Assembly: GCA_035048495.1 (NCBI GenBank)
Contig: CM068549.1
Location: forward strand, 17,889,103-17,953,102
Direction of reading: 5' to 3'
DNA from: Euptelea pleiosperma
Taxonomy: Eukaryota > Streptophyta > Magnoliopsida > Ranunculales > Eupteleaceae
DNA length: 64,000 bases
Part shown: positions 1-12,284 of the stretch, in pieces
How positions within the stretch are numbered: the first letter of the stretch is position 1
How the letters are laid out: every line of letters begins with the position of its first letter
Notes under the pieces: generated by a model
Seen by the model: the letters and a program-made list of their open reading frames with translations, nothing else
Told to the model about the DNA's origin: nothing
Databases searched by the model: none
Position numbers and translations under genes: made by a program

Positions 1-2411
1 AAGAAGGGAAGACTCTCAAAAAATGTAACATCTAGAGAAACAAACCGACGACGGGTAGAGGGATGGAAACACCGATATCCCTTCTGAGTGGACGAATAGC
101 CAAGGAACACACATCGGACGGCTTTCGGATCTAACTTGTCCTTCCTGTGATGGGCGTGAACATAGCAAACACAACCAAAGACCTTAGGTGGAATGGAGAA
201 CACAGGACAGGAAGGAAACAGGAGTGAAAGGGGAAACTTTGACCCCAAGACACGAGAGGGCATCCGATTTATCAAGTAAGATGCCGTCAACACAGCGTCA
301 GCCCAATAACCCTTGGGTACCCGAGTACCAAGAAGAAGTGCCCTAGAAACCTCCAGGACATGGCGATGCTTTCGCTCAGCGGTCCCATTTTGTTGAGGTG
401 TATTGGCACATGAAGTCTGATGAAGAATTCCATGCTCTTCAAAGTAGGAGGCAAGGCCACTGTACATGTATTCCCCCCCATTGTCAGTGCGTAGGACTTT
501 TAGGGTGGTGCCCAATTGATTGCACACCATTTTATGGAAGGTCTGAAAGATAGTATGCACCTCATTTTTTGATTTCATAAGGTAGATCCAAGTGTAACGG
601 CTGTAGTCATCCACAAAAACCACAAAGTAGCGAAAACCAAAGATAGAAGTGGTGGGATTGGGTCCCCAAACATCAGAGTGCACAAGCTGTAAAGAAAACG
701 TACTTTTTTTATTACTGGTCGGAAAAGACACCCGACATTGTTTTGCAAGTACACAAGTTTCACAGTTGAACTCAAATAATGGAATAGACGCAAACTGAGG
801 TAACAGACTCTTCATGACTGAAAGCGGTAAATGACCTAGCCTGTTATGCCATCGCATTAACAGGTCTTTATTAACGCTAGAACTACTGACATTGGCACTA
901 GACTGATGTGCAACAGAATATGAAGTCAGCTGGCTATCGAGCAGGTACAATCCACCATCCTCACGACCACTGCCAATCATCCGCCTCGTCTCCAAGTCCT
1001 GAAAAACACAGTGAGTAGGAAAAAAGGTAACACTGCAGTTTAGGCTCTTAGTAAGATGGCTAACAGAAAGCAGGTTAGTGGTGAATTTAGGAACATGAAG
1101 TACAGAGGATAAAGACAAAGTAGGTGTGGCAGAGATAGTGCCCTTCCCTGAGATAGAGGAGAAGGTGCCATCGGCCACACGGACCTTGTCCTTACCCGAG
1201 CAGATATTATAGGTGGAGAAAAGGGATGGCATACTAGTCATATGATCGGAGGCACCAGAATCAATGATCCAGGAAGGACCAATGGGTGCCGTAGACACAT
1301 GGTGGGCTGAATGGGATGTACCTGTCTGAGCAAAGGATGATGTAGGTGGGGAAGGGCCATCAAGCTGAGTAAGTAATTGTCGAAGCCTGTCAATGTCCAT
1401 GCTAGAGAAGGTGTTGGACTGCCCAGAGGAAGGGATCACATCAGAGGAATCTTGACTGGTGGCATGAGCAGCTGAGGTTCCATGTTTGCTACCAGAGGGC
1501 TTCTTTGAGGAGCCTTGCTTCCCCCCAGAGAACTGTGCGGGATGACCATGAAGACTCCAGCAGGTCTCCCGAGTGTGGCGACGCTTGCCACAGTGATCAC
1601 ATCTGAGTCGATCACGATCATCAAGATCCCCATCCTTCTTGGATGTGGGTTTGCTTAATTTCTGAGTGGCCAAGGCAGACTTCTCAGATAAAGGAACATC
1701 AGCATCTGTCTTAGAGCTCATGGCTCTCCTCCTGCTGTCCTCGCTCTGGATGTAGGAGTAGACCTGTGCAATAGTCGACGGCGGTGGATCTCTGCCCAAG
1801 ATGTTTGCTCGAACCTGTTCATAGCTCTGGTTCAAGCCGCCAAGAAACTCGAATATGCGTCCGCGCACAATCATCTTCCGGAACTCCGTAGCATCCTTGG
1901 TACATGCAGGGGTGTAGGTCTGGTAATGATCTACCTCTTCCCACTTGCTGCGTAACGCAGCGTAGTATGATCCCAAAGGAAGATCGCCTTGCTTCAGATG
2001 CGCTATCTCCTGCTGAAGTTCATACATCCTAGCAAAATTCCCATCTTGGGAGTAGGTCTGAGATGCAGTGTCCCATATATCCTTGGCAGTCGGGAGAAAG
2101 AGGAAGCCTGTGCTGATCGATGGATGCATGGAGTGAAGCAGCCATGACATGACCATCGAGTTTTCCGCTTCCCACTTCTCAAACGCAGCATCAGAGGAAT
2201 CAGGTGCAGTGACGCGTCCAGTGATATAGCCGGCTTTGCCTCGTCCAGTGATGTACATCTTGGCAGATTGAGACCATGCGAGGTAGTTGGTCCCATCGAG
2301 TTTCACCGTAGTGATCTGTAGGCCCGGGCTGTGATTACCATGACTTCCCAGACTGGGTGGGGCAACAATAATCTCTGACTTGGCAGAAGATGACTCCTCA
2401 GATGAACTCAT
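1..2411 (-). CDS. Ty1/copia gag-pol polyprotein (Gag, protease, integrase), cut by window edge
   Basis: I translated the minus strand from the ATG at 2411 to position 1 and found no stop in 803 codons, so the frame is open and continues beyond the window. In order: a copia Gag domain (about residues 25-240); a CCHC zinc knuckle with C271, C274, H279, C284; the aspartic protease motif DSGAS at 384-388; the HHCC GAG-pre-integrase zinc domain from about H522; and the integrase core with D580, D643 and E679, which is the D,D(35)E spacing. Reverse transcriptase and RNase H should lie to the left. The polyprotein makes the particle, processes it and inserts the cDNA. The start is the first ATG after a 575-bp leader that follows an LTR and primer-binding site. 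Every catalytic residue I can see is present, unlike the other retroelement genes here, so insertion is probably recent. Confidence 0.93.
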   Translation of the reverse strand, partial: MSSSEESSSAKSEIIVAPPSLGSHGNHSPGLQITTVKLDGTNYLAWSQSAKMYITGRGKAGYITGRVTAPDSSDAAFEKWEAENSMVMSWLLHSMHPSISTGFLFLPTAKDIWDTASQTYSQDGNFARMYELQQEIAHLKQGDLPLGSYYAALRSKWEEVDHYQTYTPACTKDATEFRKMIVRGRIFEFLGGLNQSYEQVRANILGRDPPPSTIAQVYSYIQSEDSRRRAMSSKTDADVPLSEKSALATQKLSKPTSKKDGDLDDRDRLRCDHCGKRRHTRETCWSLHGHPAQFSGGKQGSSKKPSGSKHGTSAAHATSQDSSDVIPSSGQSNTFSSMDIDRLRQLLTQLDGPSPPTSSFAQTGTSHSAHHVSTAPIGPSWIIDSGASDHMTSMPSLFSTYNICSGKDKVRVADGTFSSISGKGTISATPTLSLSSVLHVPKFTTNLLSVSHLTKSLNCSVTFFPTHCVFQDLETRRMIGSGREDGGLYLLDSQLTSYSVAHQSSANVSSSSVNKDLLMRWHNRLGHLPLSVMKSLLPQFASIPLFEFNCETCVLAKQCRVSFPTSNKKSTFSLQLVHSDVWGPNPTTSIFGFRYFVVFVDDYSRYTWIYLMKSKNEVHTIFQTFHKMVCNQLGTTLKVLRTDNGGEYMYSGLASYFEEHGILHQTSCANTPQQNGTAERKHRHVLEVSRALLLGTRVPKGYWADAVLTASYLINRMPSRVLGSKFPLSLLFPSCPVFSIPPKVFGCVCYVHAHHRKDKLDPKAVRCVFLGYSSTQKGYRCFHPSTRRRFVSLDVTFFESLPF

Positions 2412-2986
2412 GGTAGTAGAGAAGACTTTTCTAATAAGAAATCACCCGAACTGCTGCTACGGAGGTGCAAATCACCTTTTTTTTATTTTTAAAGCCTCCT
2501 GCGAGCAACGCGAGCAGGATTCAGGCCTTTTTGGAACAACTTCTTTATAGATTTTCTATTGGAGAAAAAACCACCCGCGGGAAACTTGTGAATGGTTCCG
2601 AGGACCTAAAAAAGGTTCCTGGATAGGTGCGGTAGCACTAGAGAGAGGTTCTGGATGCCTCTGAGACCTGCGGCTAGGTCCAGAGGATCTTCTCTGACCT
2701 TTTGGAAGGGGCGGCTAGGCTTGGTGGCTCTTCTCCAGGCTTCTGGAGTGGGCCGCTATGCCTGATAGCTCTTCTCCAGGCTTCTGGAGTGGGCGGCTAG
2801 GCCTGGGAGAACCTCTCCAACCTTTTGGAGTGGGCGGCTAGGGTTTCAGACTCTTCTAAAGCCTGCGGCTATCCATGGGAGATGATCTCCTTCTTTGGAA
2901 AGCCCTTCGCATCGGATTTCGCAATCCCTAGGGTTCTTCAGACCTCTAGGATTAAGCCATGGTTACATAACCATGCTCTGATGCCA
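2412..2986 (-). other. Copia leader with primer-binding site and 41-bp tandem repeats
   Basis: This is the untranslated leader between the LTR and gag. The primer-binding site sits at 2975-2986 and reads TGGCATCAGAGC on the minus strand, one mismatch from the usual plant copia site for initiator Met-tRNA (TGGTATCAGAGC). Positions 2703-2866 hold four tandem copies of a 41-bp unit starting at 2703, 2744, 2785 and 2826, each with a TGGAGTGGGCGGCTA-like head and a CTTCTCCAGG-like middle. Their role is unknown; leader repeats may simply be slippage products. Confidence 0.8.
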
Positions 2987-3196
2987 TGTTGTAATCTTGG
3001 ATCGTAATCAGAATAAGAGATTAGGGTTAGAGATGGAAGAGATGAGAGGAGAAGAGAATTGGGGGAAGAGGAGAAATCGTGTAGAGCTTAGAATAGCCTA
3101 CACGATTTCACCCAATATATATATTAAGTGAAGTTTTACAATATTACAAGGGCCCCTTGTAGAATATAAGATATTACAAGTAGGTCCCTGACAACA
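2987..3196 (-). repeat. 5' LTR of the inner copia element (210 bp)
   Basis: The LTR is bounded by the inverted ends TGTTGT and ACAACA and directly abuts the primer-binding site at 2975-2986. Read on the minus strand it starts at 3196 and ends at 2987. A TATA-like run (TATATATATT) lies near 3115-3125. 210 bp is short but within the copia range. The partner LTR and the second copy of the target duplication (3197-3201 would be CAACG) lie outside the window. Confidence 0.8.
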
Positions 3197-3661
3197 CAAC
3201 GGTGGTTTGGAAGAACTGTGATCGATCTGCTGAGAGATCGATGGGCAGTAATCACTAGATCTGACCATGATGGTGTAGAGCGTAAATGAGCAAAGATGGA
3301 AGATGCAGACAAAAATCTAATGGTTGATGGTGGGTGATCATTGGCGGACCACGAGCATAGGCCAGTGGATGACCCGCTCTGATACCATGTAGAAACTTAA
3401 GTTTATTGAATAGCTTTTGATAATTACATAGACCTACTCAAAGCTCTTATATAGAGCATTACAAGAGTCCAATATATAGGAAGGAAATCCTATAATCTCT
3501 CAATCAAATCTAATCATAATTGATAGAGCATTACAAGAGTCCAATAGGAAGGAAATCCTATAATCTCTCAATCAAATCTAATCCTAATTGATTCACCCAA
3601 ATCTTAGTGATCTGAAAAATATGTAATGAGATACACCAAAGATGATATGGTGCATCTCACA
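3197..3661 (-). mobile_element. Older copia element: leader, primer-binding site and LTR, interrupted by the inner copia
   Basis: A second copia 5' end in the same orientation. The primer-binding site at 3376-3387 is an exact TGGTATCAGAGC on the minus strand. The LTR runs 3388-3661 (274 bp, TGTGAGATGC to TTTCTACA on the minus strand). It has a TATA box near 3446-3455 and an internal 72-bp tandem duplication (3453-3524 and 3525 to about 3592), which covers sequence just upstream of the TATA box. The leader survives from 3375 down to 3197, where the inner copia LTR begins, so the inner copy landed in this leader. The remaining body should lie left of the window. Confidence 0.75.
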
Positions 3662-3687
3662 GACTTTATTACAATATATTCTCTAAT

Positions 3688-3891
3688 ACCAATACACACC
3701 TCATCAATCACAAGATCCAAGAAAATAGTACAAGGTACATGCTTCCCCACACTCATGCATTTCACTGCATAGTTTTGTCACCCAGCATGTCCATCAGGTT
3801 GGACCCCATAGTTAAGGCAGTAAATCTCCCAACAGGCATTTCTAACTTGGATTCTGGCTTGGCCAATGTGGGTGGAGATCCATTCTTCCAT
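3688..3891 (-). pseudogene. Alpha-tubulin N-terminal fragment, pseudogene
   Basis: On the minus strand an ATG at 3891 opens a frame reading [15 protein letters not shown] and then [18 protein letters not shown], clearly related to the conserved start of alpha-tubulin, the microtubule subunit. The frame then hits a stop (TGA near 3780), lacks the acidic glycine-rich stretch that normally follows, and resumes with GKHVP and a VIDEV-like segment before homology fades near 3688, 27 bp from the copia LTR at 3661. A CT-rich stretch just upstream of the ATG (3895-3930) could be a remnant 5' UTR. It cannot make tubulin. It may be a broken gene copy, perhaps damaged by the copia insertion, or a captured exon. 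Confidence 0.75.
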
Positions 3892-6800
3892 TTTTCTTCT
3901 ATGTTGGGGAGAATGAGAGAGAGATAGATATAGACAAAGATAACTTGTGTGAGAGTAGAGAGCAACGAATGAAAAGAAAACAAATAGTGATCAAATGTTT
4001 TAAGGAAACAAATATAAATGGTGAAATGACATAGGAATAATGAGGATTTATAAGGTTTTAATTTAGAGGAAATCTAAAGTGACTTACCTAAATCGTTAAT
4101 TTGAGATGTAAAACGACACAAAGAGAGGAAGGCATTAAATTAAGAAACCATGTTGAATTATGAAAAATGTTATTTGCTATATATTTGAAAAGATATTTTG
4201 AGAGACATTTTGAAAGAGAAATAGTTCTATTTGGAAAGATGTTTAAGGTTTTTTTTAAGGAATGAAATCACGGAAGAGACATTTTGAGAGATGGAAGGAC
4301 GTGGGGAGGAAACGTAAATGAGAAAGAAAAAGTAGGAGAGAGAATAGATGAGAGAGGATGTTAATTTGCTGACATGGCACTCTGCATGAGGAGAGTGCCA
4401 TGTATGTGGAAGAGAGAGATTAAAGAATGCTGCCCACTTCTCTGCTTTAATAAGAGAAATTACATAGAAAAGGGAAGGTGTAAAGGTTACCCAATTACCT
4501 GACATGTATTATCGAATTTTATCTGTTTGTGAGTCCATCTTATTGGAATGGGTAATGTAATCAGGACTGACCATTGACTCCCCTAGGACTAGGTCAAGTC
4601 CTCCATTACCTAACAGTGAGTCTTGCCTTCACTGATTGCAGAGTGTCAACGAAGCCATTGACAATTGCAGAGCGATCGACACGTGGATTTTGTATGGACG
4701 AACCACCTCAATGCCACCAAACACGTCCCCAGGTAAGTGTTTTTTAATATTTTTTTTAATTCACTTGGGTAGGTGGCAAAAAGCACCCGAGTACGTGGCA
4801 AAAATCACTCAGCTACATGCCGAGCGCTCTGCTATTGTCAGTGGATTCGTTGAAGCAAACTCCTTAGTAGTACATGGATCTCACGTTATCAGCTTCGCTT
4901 GATGAAATGAAATGAAAAGACTACTTTCTTACCTACAATACTTTTAGGTTTAAAAACAAACCAGAGTAGAGTTTCTTGAATGATTTGAAGGTGACTAGAC
5001 CTTCATTTGTTCATCTACAGATGCAATTTGCTATTGGGTCAGACTTAGGTGTAGCATGCATATCTTCTTTTCGGCTATCAGATCTCTGCTTTGCTCTTTC
5101 GCTAAAAGTGTCAAGATCTTAGACACCAAGGAGAGGAAGAGGCCGAAGGGTTCCATCCCTAGGGACTCAATGACAAGGAGTGAGGCATAATTTTGAGTTC
5201 ACCCAGTGGCTCCACCACCTACTGATCAGAGGATCCAGCAACTACTCCATCTTTTCTTCTTTTTAGATTGTGGTTTTGGGCCTCAAGATGATCTTTGTGT
5301 TTTTTTTTAAAACTTTAGACATTGAGATGGTGTTTTTGTTCTTTTCATGCAGCAAAAATTTAATTTTATGTTCTTCTCTGATTTTTGTAAAAATACCCCA
5401 TATAGTAAGTACATATCTCTTACATATTTTGTGTTAGGTTTTAAGTTTAGTTTTTAGATATAAGTAATAGATTTTCTACCTCCGAGAATTGAATTCTCGA
5501 GATTTTCTACAAGACCAATAAGTTCTACAAGTTTATTTTTTCAAAATTTAAGTATTTTTTTCATTAGTTTGTTTATATGCCTTAGTTTGATTATTCAATT
5601 TCCAAACTATTTTGCTGATGTTACTTAACTGTCTCATTTTCTGAGTTGGCATGACACGCTAGGAATGGACATCAAATTAATAATCCGTATATTTTAGAAC
5701 CTAACAATGTCATAATTGAATTCTGCTAGACTTTTTACTTTAACTCTACCACTACGCCCCCAAGACCATGGGTCTTAGTTGTGGACTTCGGGTCAAACCA
5801 AGATGGCAAGGGTTAGGTCCAATAGACCTGAGATTGGGACATGACATTCTAGGCAATAAGGATGTTATATAAGTCTAAGTGTTTGTTTGGGTTTAGGTTT
5901 AGATGGAAAGGATTCCAATTATGTTTCTATTATGTAGTGGTTTGGGTAAAGTGGTCTCCACTCCACTTATAGGTTTTGACGATTTCTTAAGAGAGGAGAG
6001 AGAATTGATTTCTCTCTTATGGTTGGCATAAAAAGTCAATATATTTCCTCTAATGATCCAAAATAGTAAAAGTAAGTTTGATCTGAACGACCTTTGACTT
6101 GACTAAGTCTAAAGTATAATAGACAATGTATAGGTCACAAAATTAAAAATCTCATAAAAAGGTATAATGAGAAAAGTGACTTTACCATTAGGCCCAAAAG
6201 CATCAACAAACATATTTTAGACTATAAGCATTCTAAAATTTGAGTTTTTATAAAAAAACTACAATTTTTTTTAGAAATGCACAAGAAAATGATTAAAGAG
6301 TTAAGATTTTAATTGAATAACTTTTTAGAAAATCCAAATGTATAGATGGACAGAGTATTAAAAATCATTAACATGGACTGTCAGTACGCTCAAATCGGAA
6401 GTTGAATGGGTCTTGATCAAACAATTGAAAATTAAAATAATATTTAAAAAAAGTGTTAGAACGTATTTCATGAAATCCACTTTAAAGAAATCATATCTTT
6501 CTTTTCCAAATAAGCAAAAAATTCAGATCTGATCTCTTCATTTTAATCCTTATTCATATCTGAGTTGAATGCTACAAATGCATTTCGGGCAACATCCAAT
6601 GGTGCTTGAGATTCTAAATTTTTGAAATATTTTATGGGTTTTTTAAACCATAAAACCCTCTTTCAATTATTAAAAATTTTGTTCTTAGAAACATAAGTCT
6701 TCGAACCCATTTAGTTTGTTTCCTCATAATTTAATGAATCTAAACTACAAATATGAGGGTTTATGGGGCTGAAAATGGTCATTAGATATGAATTTTTCGA

Positions 6801-9100
6801 ACGACTCATGTTTTGAGAATTTTTGAGAGGCATGGTAATGAAAATCAAAGAATGAGATTTTGAAAGGAATTTTTGACATTTTCCAGCCATTTTCATGATC
6901 ATTCATGGCCACCAAACATTCACTATTGTTGCTATTTCATACGGTTTAAATGGAGTGGATGATCTCCATTTTTGCTAAACAAATGTTAAAATAAATGTGT
7001 TGGATCTCAGTAGAGGCTCATGATCCATTATAAGCCTATGAAGTCATAGGGGTTGGCCCAAAATAAATAAATAAGAATTAAAAAGTTACAAATTTGGGTT
7101 GAAAGGACGCTTATTTTTTAGATAGAAAAATATTTTTTAGCATAGGAAAATATTTTCTAACAACTTCTTAAATTTAAACGTTTGATAATTTGAGTTTACA
7201 GTTCAGAATCTAGCAATTCTAGAGTCTATTTTGAATGATTTTTAGTAGAATCTAAATTTAAAATAATGATACTAATAATAATAATGATAATATAATATTA
7301 TTAAAAAATAATTATAAATAAATGATTAGCTATTATCAGTAATTAACTAATCATAGGACATTTTGGTCATTTTGTTTAAAAAATAACAAAACGATCTTTT
7401 ATATATCAATATTTTTATTATACATATTATTTATAATTTCAAAAATAGTCTATCGACTTTTTCAACGTTGTTTATTTTGATTAATTCTCAAGTTTTATTA
7501 ATCTCATCGATTTAATGAATTTTTAAGCGAGAAATTTCTAAAATCAAAAGATTTTGAAAGGAATTTTATTGAAACCACTCTCTCTATTTCATTTAATGAA
7601 AAAAGAGTGATTATACGTGAGTTTAGGTAGATTATGGATGAGTTGGGATAGGTGATCCAATGATTGGTATGTGATGTTTGAATCCCCCACTTTAAGTGGT
7701 TGAGTGGTTAGATCAACCTACACCTAGAGTCGATTAGAAGAGTACCCATGTGTTTGTGTGGATTTGGGTGGTTGATCTGGATATATCACATGAGCTTTAA
7801 TGCGAAAACTTCATACTAAGGGATGTTGTCTTCTGTTCAGTCGGATGCATATACGATGTGACTATTACATGAACTGCAACATGAAATAAATCTGTACTCA
7901 AAGAAGTTGTCCTTTATTCAGACAAATACATATATGATGTGATAGGGGTATTCAATACATATACATGTGTGACAGTTTGTTTATTTTCTTTTAAAAAGAA
8001 AAATATTATTTTAATTAGAAACTTTTAATTATTATTTATATTGTATAGTGCATGTATCACAAGAAGATCTAGAAAATGATCAGTTGAACTCTTATAAGAA
8101 TAATTTGATATTATCTTTCAGATGCGATAAATAATTCTAAGATATAAATAATGATTTTTGTCTCTTAGGTAGTGTGGGTTATCTTTGTGACTTGAATCAT
8201 TATTCAAATCTAAAATGTTTGAGTTTTTATTTTCTTGATTATTATCTTTATAGTGGTATGTCTTAAAAGTCTAGATCTTATAGAGGTTTACATGGATGTC
8301 TCGATAAGGCAATAGACGTGAGGGGTAGGATTCGTTGGTTCTTACATTTTTTTAAGGATCCTTGAAATGTCTGTAGGCATCGAACGTTTGACCACTATTA
8401 TGTATTTGATATGTGTATTCAATTTCGTAGTCAAAAGCCCTCTCTCGAGCTTAAATTCATGGGCTTATATTGTGCTCCTCACACAGAACAACTCTCCGTC
8501 TGACTACAAATTAAGATATCGATAGTAGTTTTCCACACTAATTGAGTACTCGAATAAGAGATACTTGCTAGATTAGGGTTGTATACTAATTATAACTTCA
8601 TCACTCTAATATGAATAGACTACCCGACTTATGTGTTATTAGTTATTAATAGACGAGATATAAATATTACTGATTTAATGTTTAAATTTTTGTTTTATTA
8701 GTGCAATTTAACTTCTATCTATTATTTTTAATTAAAATTATTTAATATAATTTCTATTTTTACTGATAAATAAAATTTATAAAATTGTATTTTTATTTCT
8801 ACGTACCTGTAGACAATTATGTATATATAATTTTAGTCTTATATCATGATGGACAACTTTAGTAATTGCTTATAATTAATTTAATATTTTTAACTTTCGT
8901 GGAAAAATCAGTTAAAGAGTCAGTACAGTTTGTTGGAGACAAAGTTATCTATTATTTTTGTTGATCTATCTAGAGTAAAAAAGAGTGAGAAAACCAAACT
9001 TTGAGACAGTTGTTTGTTTGTATATATTGTTCAGTTTATTTTCTTATTTCATCATATGTAAATTTTTATTTCAATTATATATACTTCTATCAGCTCATTT
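3892..9100. other. AT-rich stretch with no recognisable gene
   Basis: Only short shadow frames occur here. I found no domain motif, clear exon or paired LTR ends. Some segments look like decayed MITEs, but I could not define their ends. Confidence 0.5.
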
Positions 9101-9102
9101 AT

Positions 9103-9103
9103 G

Positions 9104-9149
<46 letters not shown>
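9103..9149. repeat. Compound microsatellite (TA)n(TG)n
   Basis: About eight TA repeats run directly into about thirteen TG repeats. This is a likely length-variable marker. Confidence 0.97.
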
Positions 9150-9516
9150 AATCACAAATTATTGTTTATATTTATGTCAATTAATTTATTTAGATTATGA
9201 AACAATATTATAAGAATGATTATAATAAAGAAGATAAAAGACGTTTTCGCACATAACTCTGATAAATAGCTTGATTAAATTAATGAATGAATCAATTTAA
9301 AAACTTAGGGATAACCTTCGTGCCTTGAGATACAACTCAAGATTTGTCGTTATCTTGGATCAAATTTTAAGGTGCGACATTTCCTTAATAATTAAGTAAT
9401 GTGTTATTAATTAATTCAAAGTAAGTTTTACGTCGCAGCCAACTAGAAAAATTAGTCCAATTATTATTTAAATCAAATAAGTCAACTAATATTAGTTATT
9501 AATAAGTTCTAAAATA

Positions 9517-11022
9517 TGTAAATAATATTTTCATATTTTAGTTTTGGCAAAGATTTCGTGTGACATAAAACATTCATGTAACCGTTCCTACAAACACCAG
9601 TGTAATGTTGCAAATGTCGTGCTCTGCATACTTCGTCGACTACGTAAAGACTAAAGACAGAGACATCAATGATCAGACGGTTGACGATAGGAGTCATCTT
9701 AGTAACTGCCCATTTGTCGGATATAGATCGTGTACGCTCGCTTAGGAAGGTAAGTAACTTAGTGGCCATAGGAATAGGTTTAAAATAAAGAAAATATAAT
9801 AGTCAAACCTAGTCAGTGGATAGACCCGAGTTTAAGTCAAGATTATTGACTTCTGAAAAAGTCCGATCGATTGGACTTTTTAGGCCAATCGATTAGAAAA
9901 AGCCCAATAGATTGGAGACCTCTGTGTAATCAGTTGGACTCTACAAGACAGAACTTATTTGAAGCCCAATCGATTGGAAACCTCTGTGAAATCGATTGAA
10001 CTCTACGGGACAAACTTATACAAGTCCGATCGATTGGACACTTAGTGCAATCGATTTGATTTATGAAGGAAAAACCCATCCGTACAAGACCAATCTATTG
10101 GACTCAGATTACAATCGATTGGACTTCACGCAAATTGAGTCTTTTCAGATTTGAAATTTTAATTTCTACTTTCCTCACTTATCAATAGACTCAGGGCTAC
10201 GAATTCTATAAATATAACCCATCTCTGAACTTTGAAAATACACATGGAAATATAGAAAATAAAGTTTTATTTATCAAGAGTATCTATTCGAAGAGAAAAA
10301 AATATTTAGTTCTCATTAATATCTTGTGAACTTTTTCTTTTCTTGATCAAAGCTAAAAGCTTGATCATTTACTCCGCTTAAGTCTTCTACACAGAAACTT
10401 AACCTAGAAGCCAGAGACTACCAATGCGTCTCAATACTATTTGAACGACTTAGGGTTCAGGGTGTACTGAGTCCTTCACCTTCAACTAAGGCTGGAGAGT
10501 TGAGAATTAAGATTGGAGTCGCTGATCGAATGTAAGTTTTGGAGAGTACCAAACTGAACAAGCGGAAAAGGCTTCTTAGTTGGGAGGGTACACGTAGATT
10601 CGTAGCATTGATTCAGAGGACATGGATGCATAAGCAGTAGGCCTGGGCTAAGGTTAGAAGCTGCATTTGCAATGTTGCTGCGTAGGTAACCTTTGTTTCG
10701 TTTAACTTTCCAGTTAGTGATATTTTTCGTCTAGACGTGGTATCGTGATTTTTCTTGGCTAAGGTTTCAACATAAAAAGATCGTTTGTGTTGTGGGTTGT
10801 TTAATTTTCTGCACTATTATTTGATTAAAACAAACGACATAGAGATAATATATTTGATCTTAGTCGGTTGAGATAATCACTTAATTGTCAATCAACAATT
10901 TCATTGTGGCATGTAATTCTATTACCCTTATCAAGACAAGTAAAATTGTTTAGGTTAATTTTTTGGAATGTAACATTTAGGTATTCTTACGTAAAAGAGA
11001 ACAGACCTATTATTTTAGAACA
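9517..11022 (+). repeat. Diverged LTR of the CCAATCGATTGG family, probably solo
   Basis: It aligns along its length with the perfect solo LTR at 35819-37452: a start like TGTAA..ATATTTTCATATT, an array of ATCGATTGG-type motifs at 9865-10130, a TATA box (TATAAATA, 10207-10214), and the shared downstream stretch with TTGATCAAAGC and CCTTTGTTTCGTTTAAC. The end is eroded: the C-run seen in the relatives is missing. The flanks (AAATA and TACGT) do not match, so either the ends have drifted or this is not a simple solo LTR. Confidence 0.7.
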
Positions 11023-12284
11023 TACGTGTAGGGTGTATGACACACACCATATATGTTACAAATAAGTTGTATATGTCACCTAAAAATACATGGAATTAAT
11101 TTACTAAAACTTAGTTTAAAGTGTACCACCATGACAAACATAATATAATGAGCATAAAATTGATTTAAAACATTACACATAAGCATCAAAATAGTCTATA
11201 TTAATGGGCCTTACTCAAGCCCAGTAAATACTAAATTATTAATTCTTGAAATTAATAAAATATAAAATTTTAGATTCATTTTCAGAGCCCAAAACTTCAA
11301 AACTATAAATTAAGCGTGAAACAATGATTTGTTAATTCAATTAAAGTTTTTAGAACATCAAACATATCTCAAATCAAATATCGATGTACATGTAAAATGT
11401 TATGTCCCATAAATTGAGTGATATTATTAAAATACCCTAATATGTAATGTGCAATTAACCATTACAAAAATAATTCGTGGATGTTAAAGTATGGTATCTC
11501 TATCATCAATGGTTGACCTGAAATGATTTTAACTTATCTCAGAAAAAAATTGGCCAATAGCTCTAATGGGCCTCAAACTAAAGTTCACAGCAATCTAGAT
11601 CTATAAAAATCTATAATGTTACATTTATGTTGTCAATATAGAAACATTAATAACATCTATATATACTTATGCATGATTAAATAAACTGACAAATATATTG
11701 AATAAAGAAATCTAATCGAATTAGTTAATATGACTTTGGTTTTTATGGCATATAACAGTAACATAGAGAGCAGAGCATTGATAAATGTATGCTTAGGATC
11801 CCCATCGATTCCTAAGATTGTTTTCATAAATCATCAATTGTAGCTTATTCGCTTTCTTCAAACTACAATAGAGCAGGTCAAACTTCTTGTTCTTTGACTT
11901 GAAGCTCGAGAATTGGGATCGATGCTGCCTAATTTTTATTTCATCATTGGTTGAAGAATCTCCATCAAGTAATATTACATTGAAAGTTAAGACCATTGAT
12001 CATGGGTTTTTCCAATGAACTTGATAAGGTCTATTTTTTAGAATGTAACAATCAGTGCTGCAATCTCTGATTAGGGAATCACTTCTAAGGTCTTCTTGGG
12101 TTGTGATTTTTTGTCTTTTTATCTTATTTGGGTTGATTCGATACTATTTTGATAACTTTTTTCTTTTTGTTTCTTCTTTCTAGACTTCTTAGAAGGATTT
12201 TATTTTTTGGGATGGTTGGCTATTAGCCTCTTGATCACCCATCCTTGAGAAGATTGATACCCAAGGTACAACTATCATCTTTAG
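11023..12284. other. No recognisable gene
   Basis: AT-rich sequence with only short random frames; the one at 11793-11996 (-) has no motif I recognise. Confidence 0.5.

Noticed and set aside
287..2296. Minus-strand frames of 64-97 residues at 287-481, 575-793, 1436-1633 and 2003-2296
   Set aside because: Shadows of the long copia gag-pol frame, which has no stop inside the window.
3762..3983. 73-residue minus-strand frame
   Set aside because: It is a different frame over the tubulin relic and its leader; the tubulin similarity is in the frame starting at 3891.
4636..4902. 88-residue plus-strand frame
   Set aside because: No motif, no support from splice or codon pattern, and surrounded by non-coding sequence.
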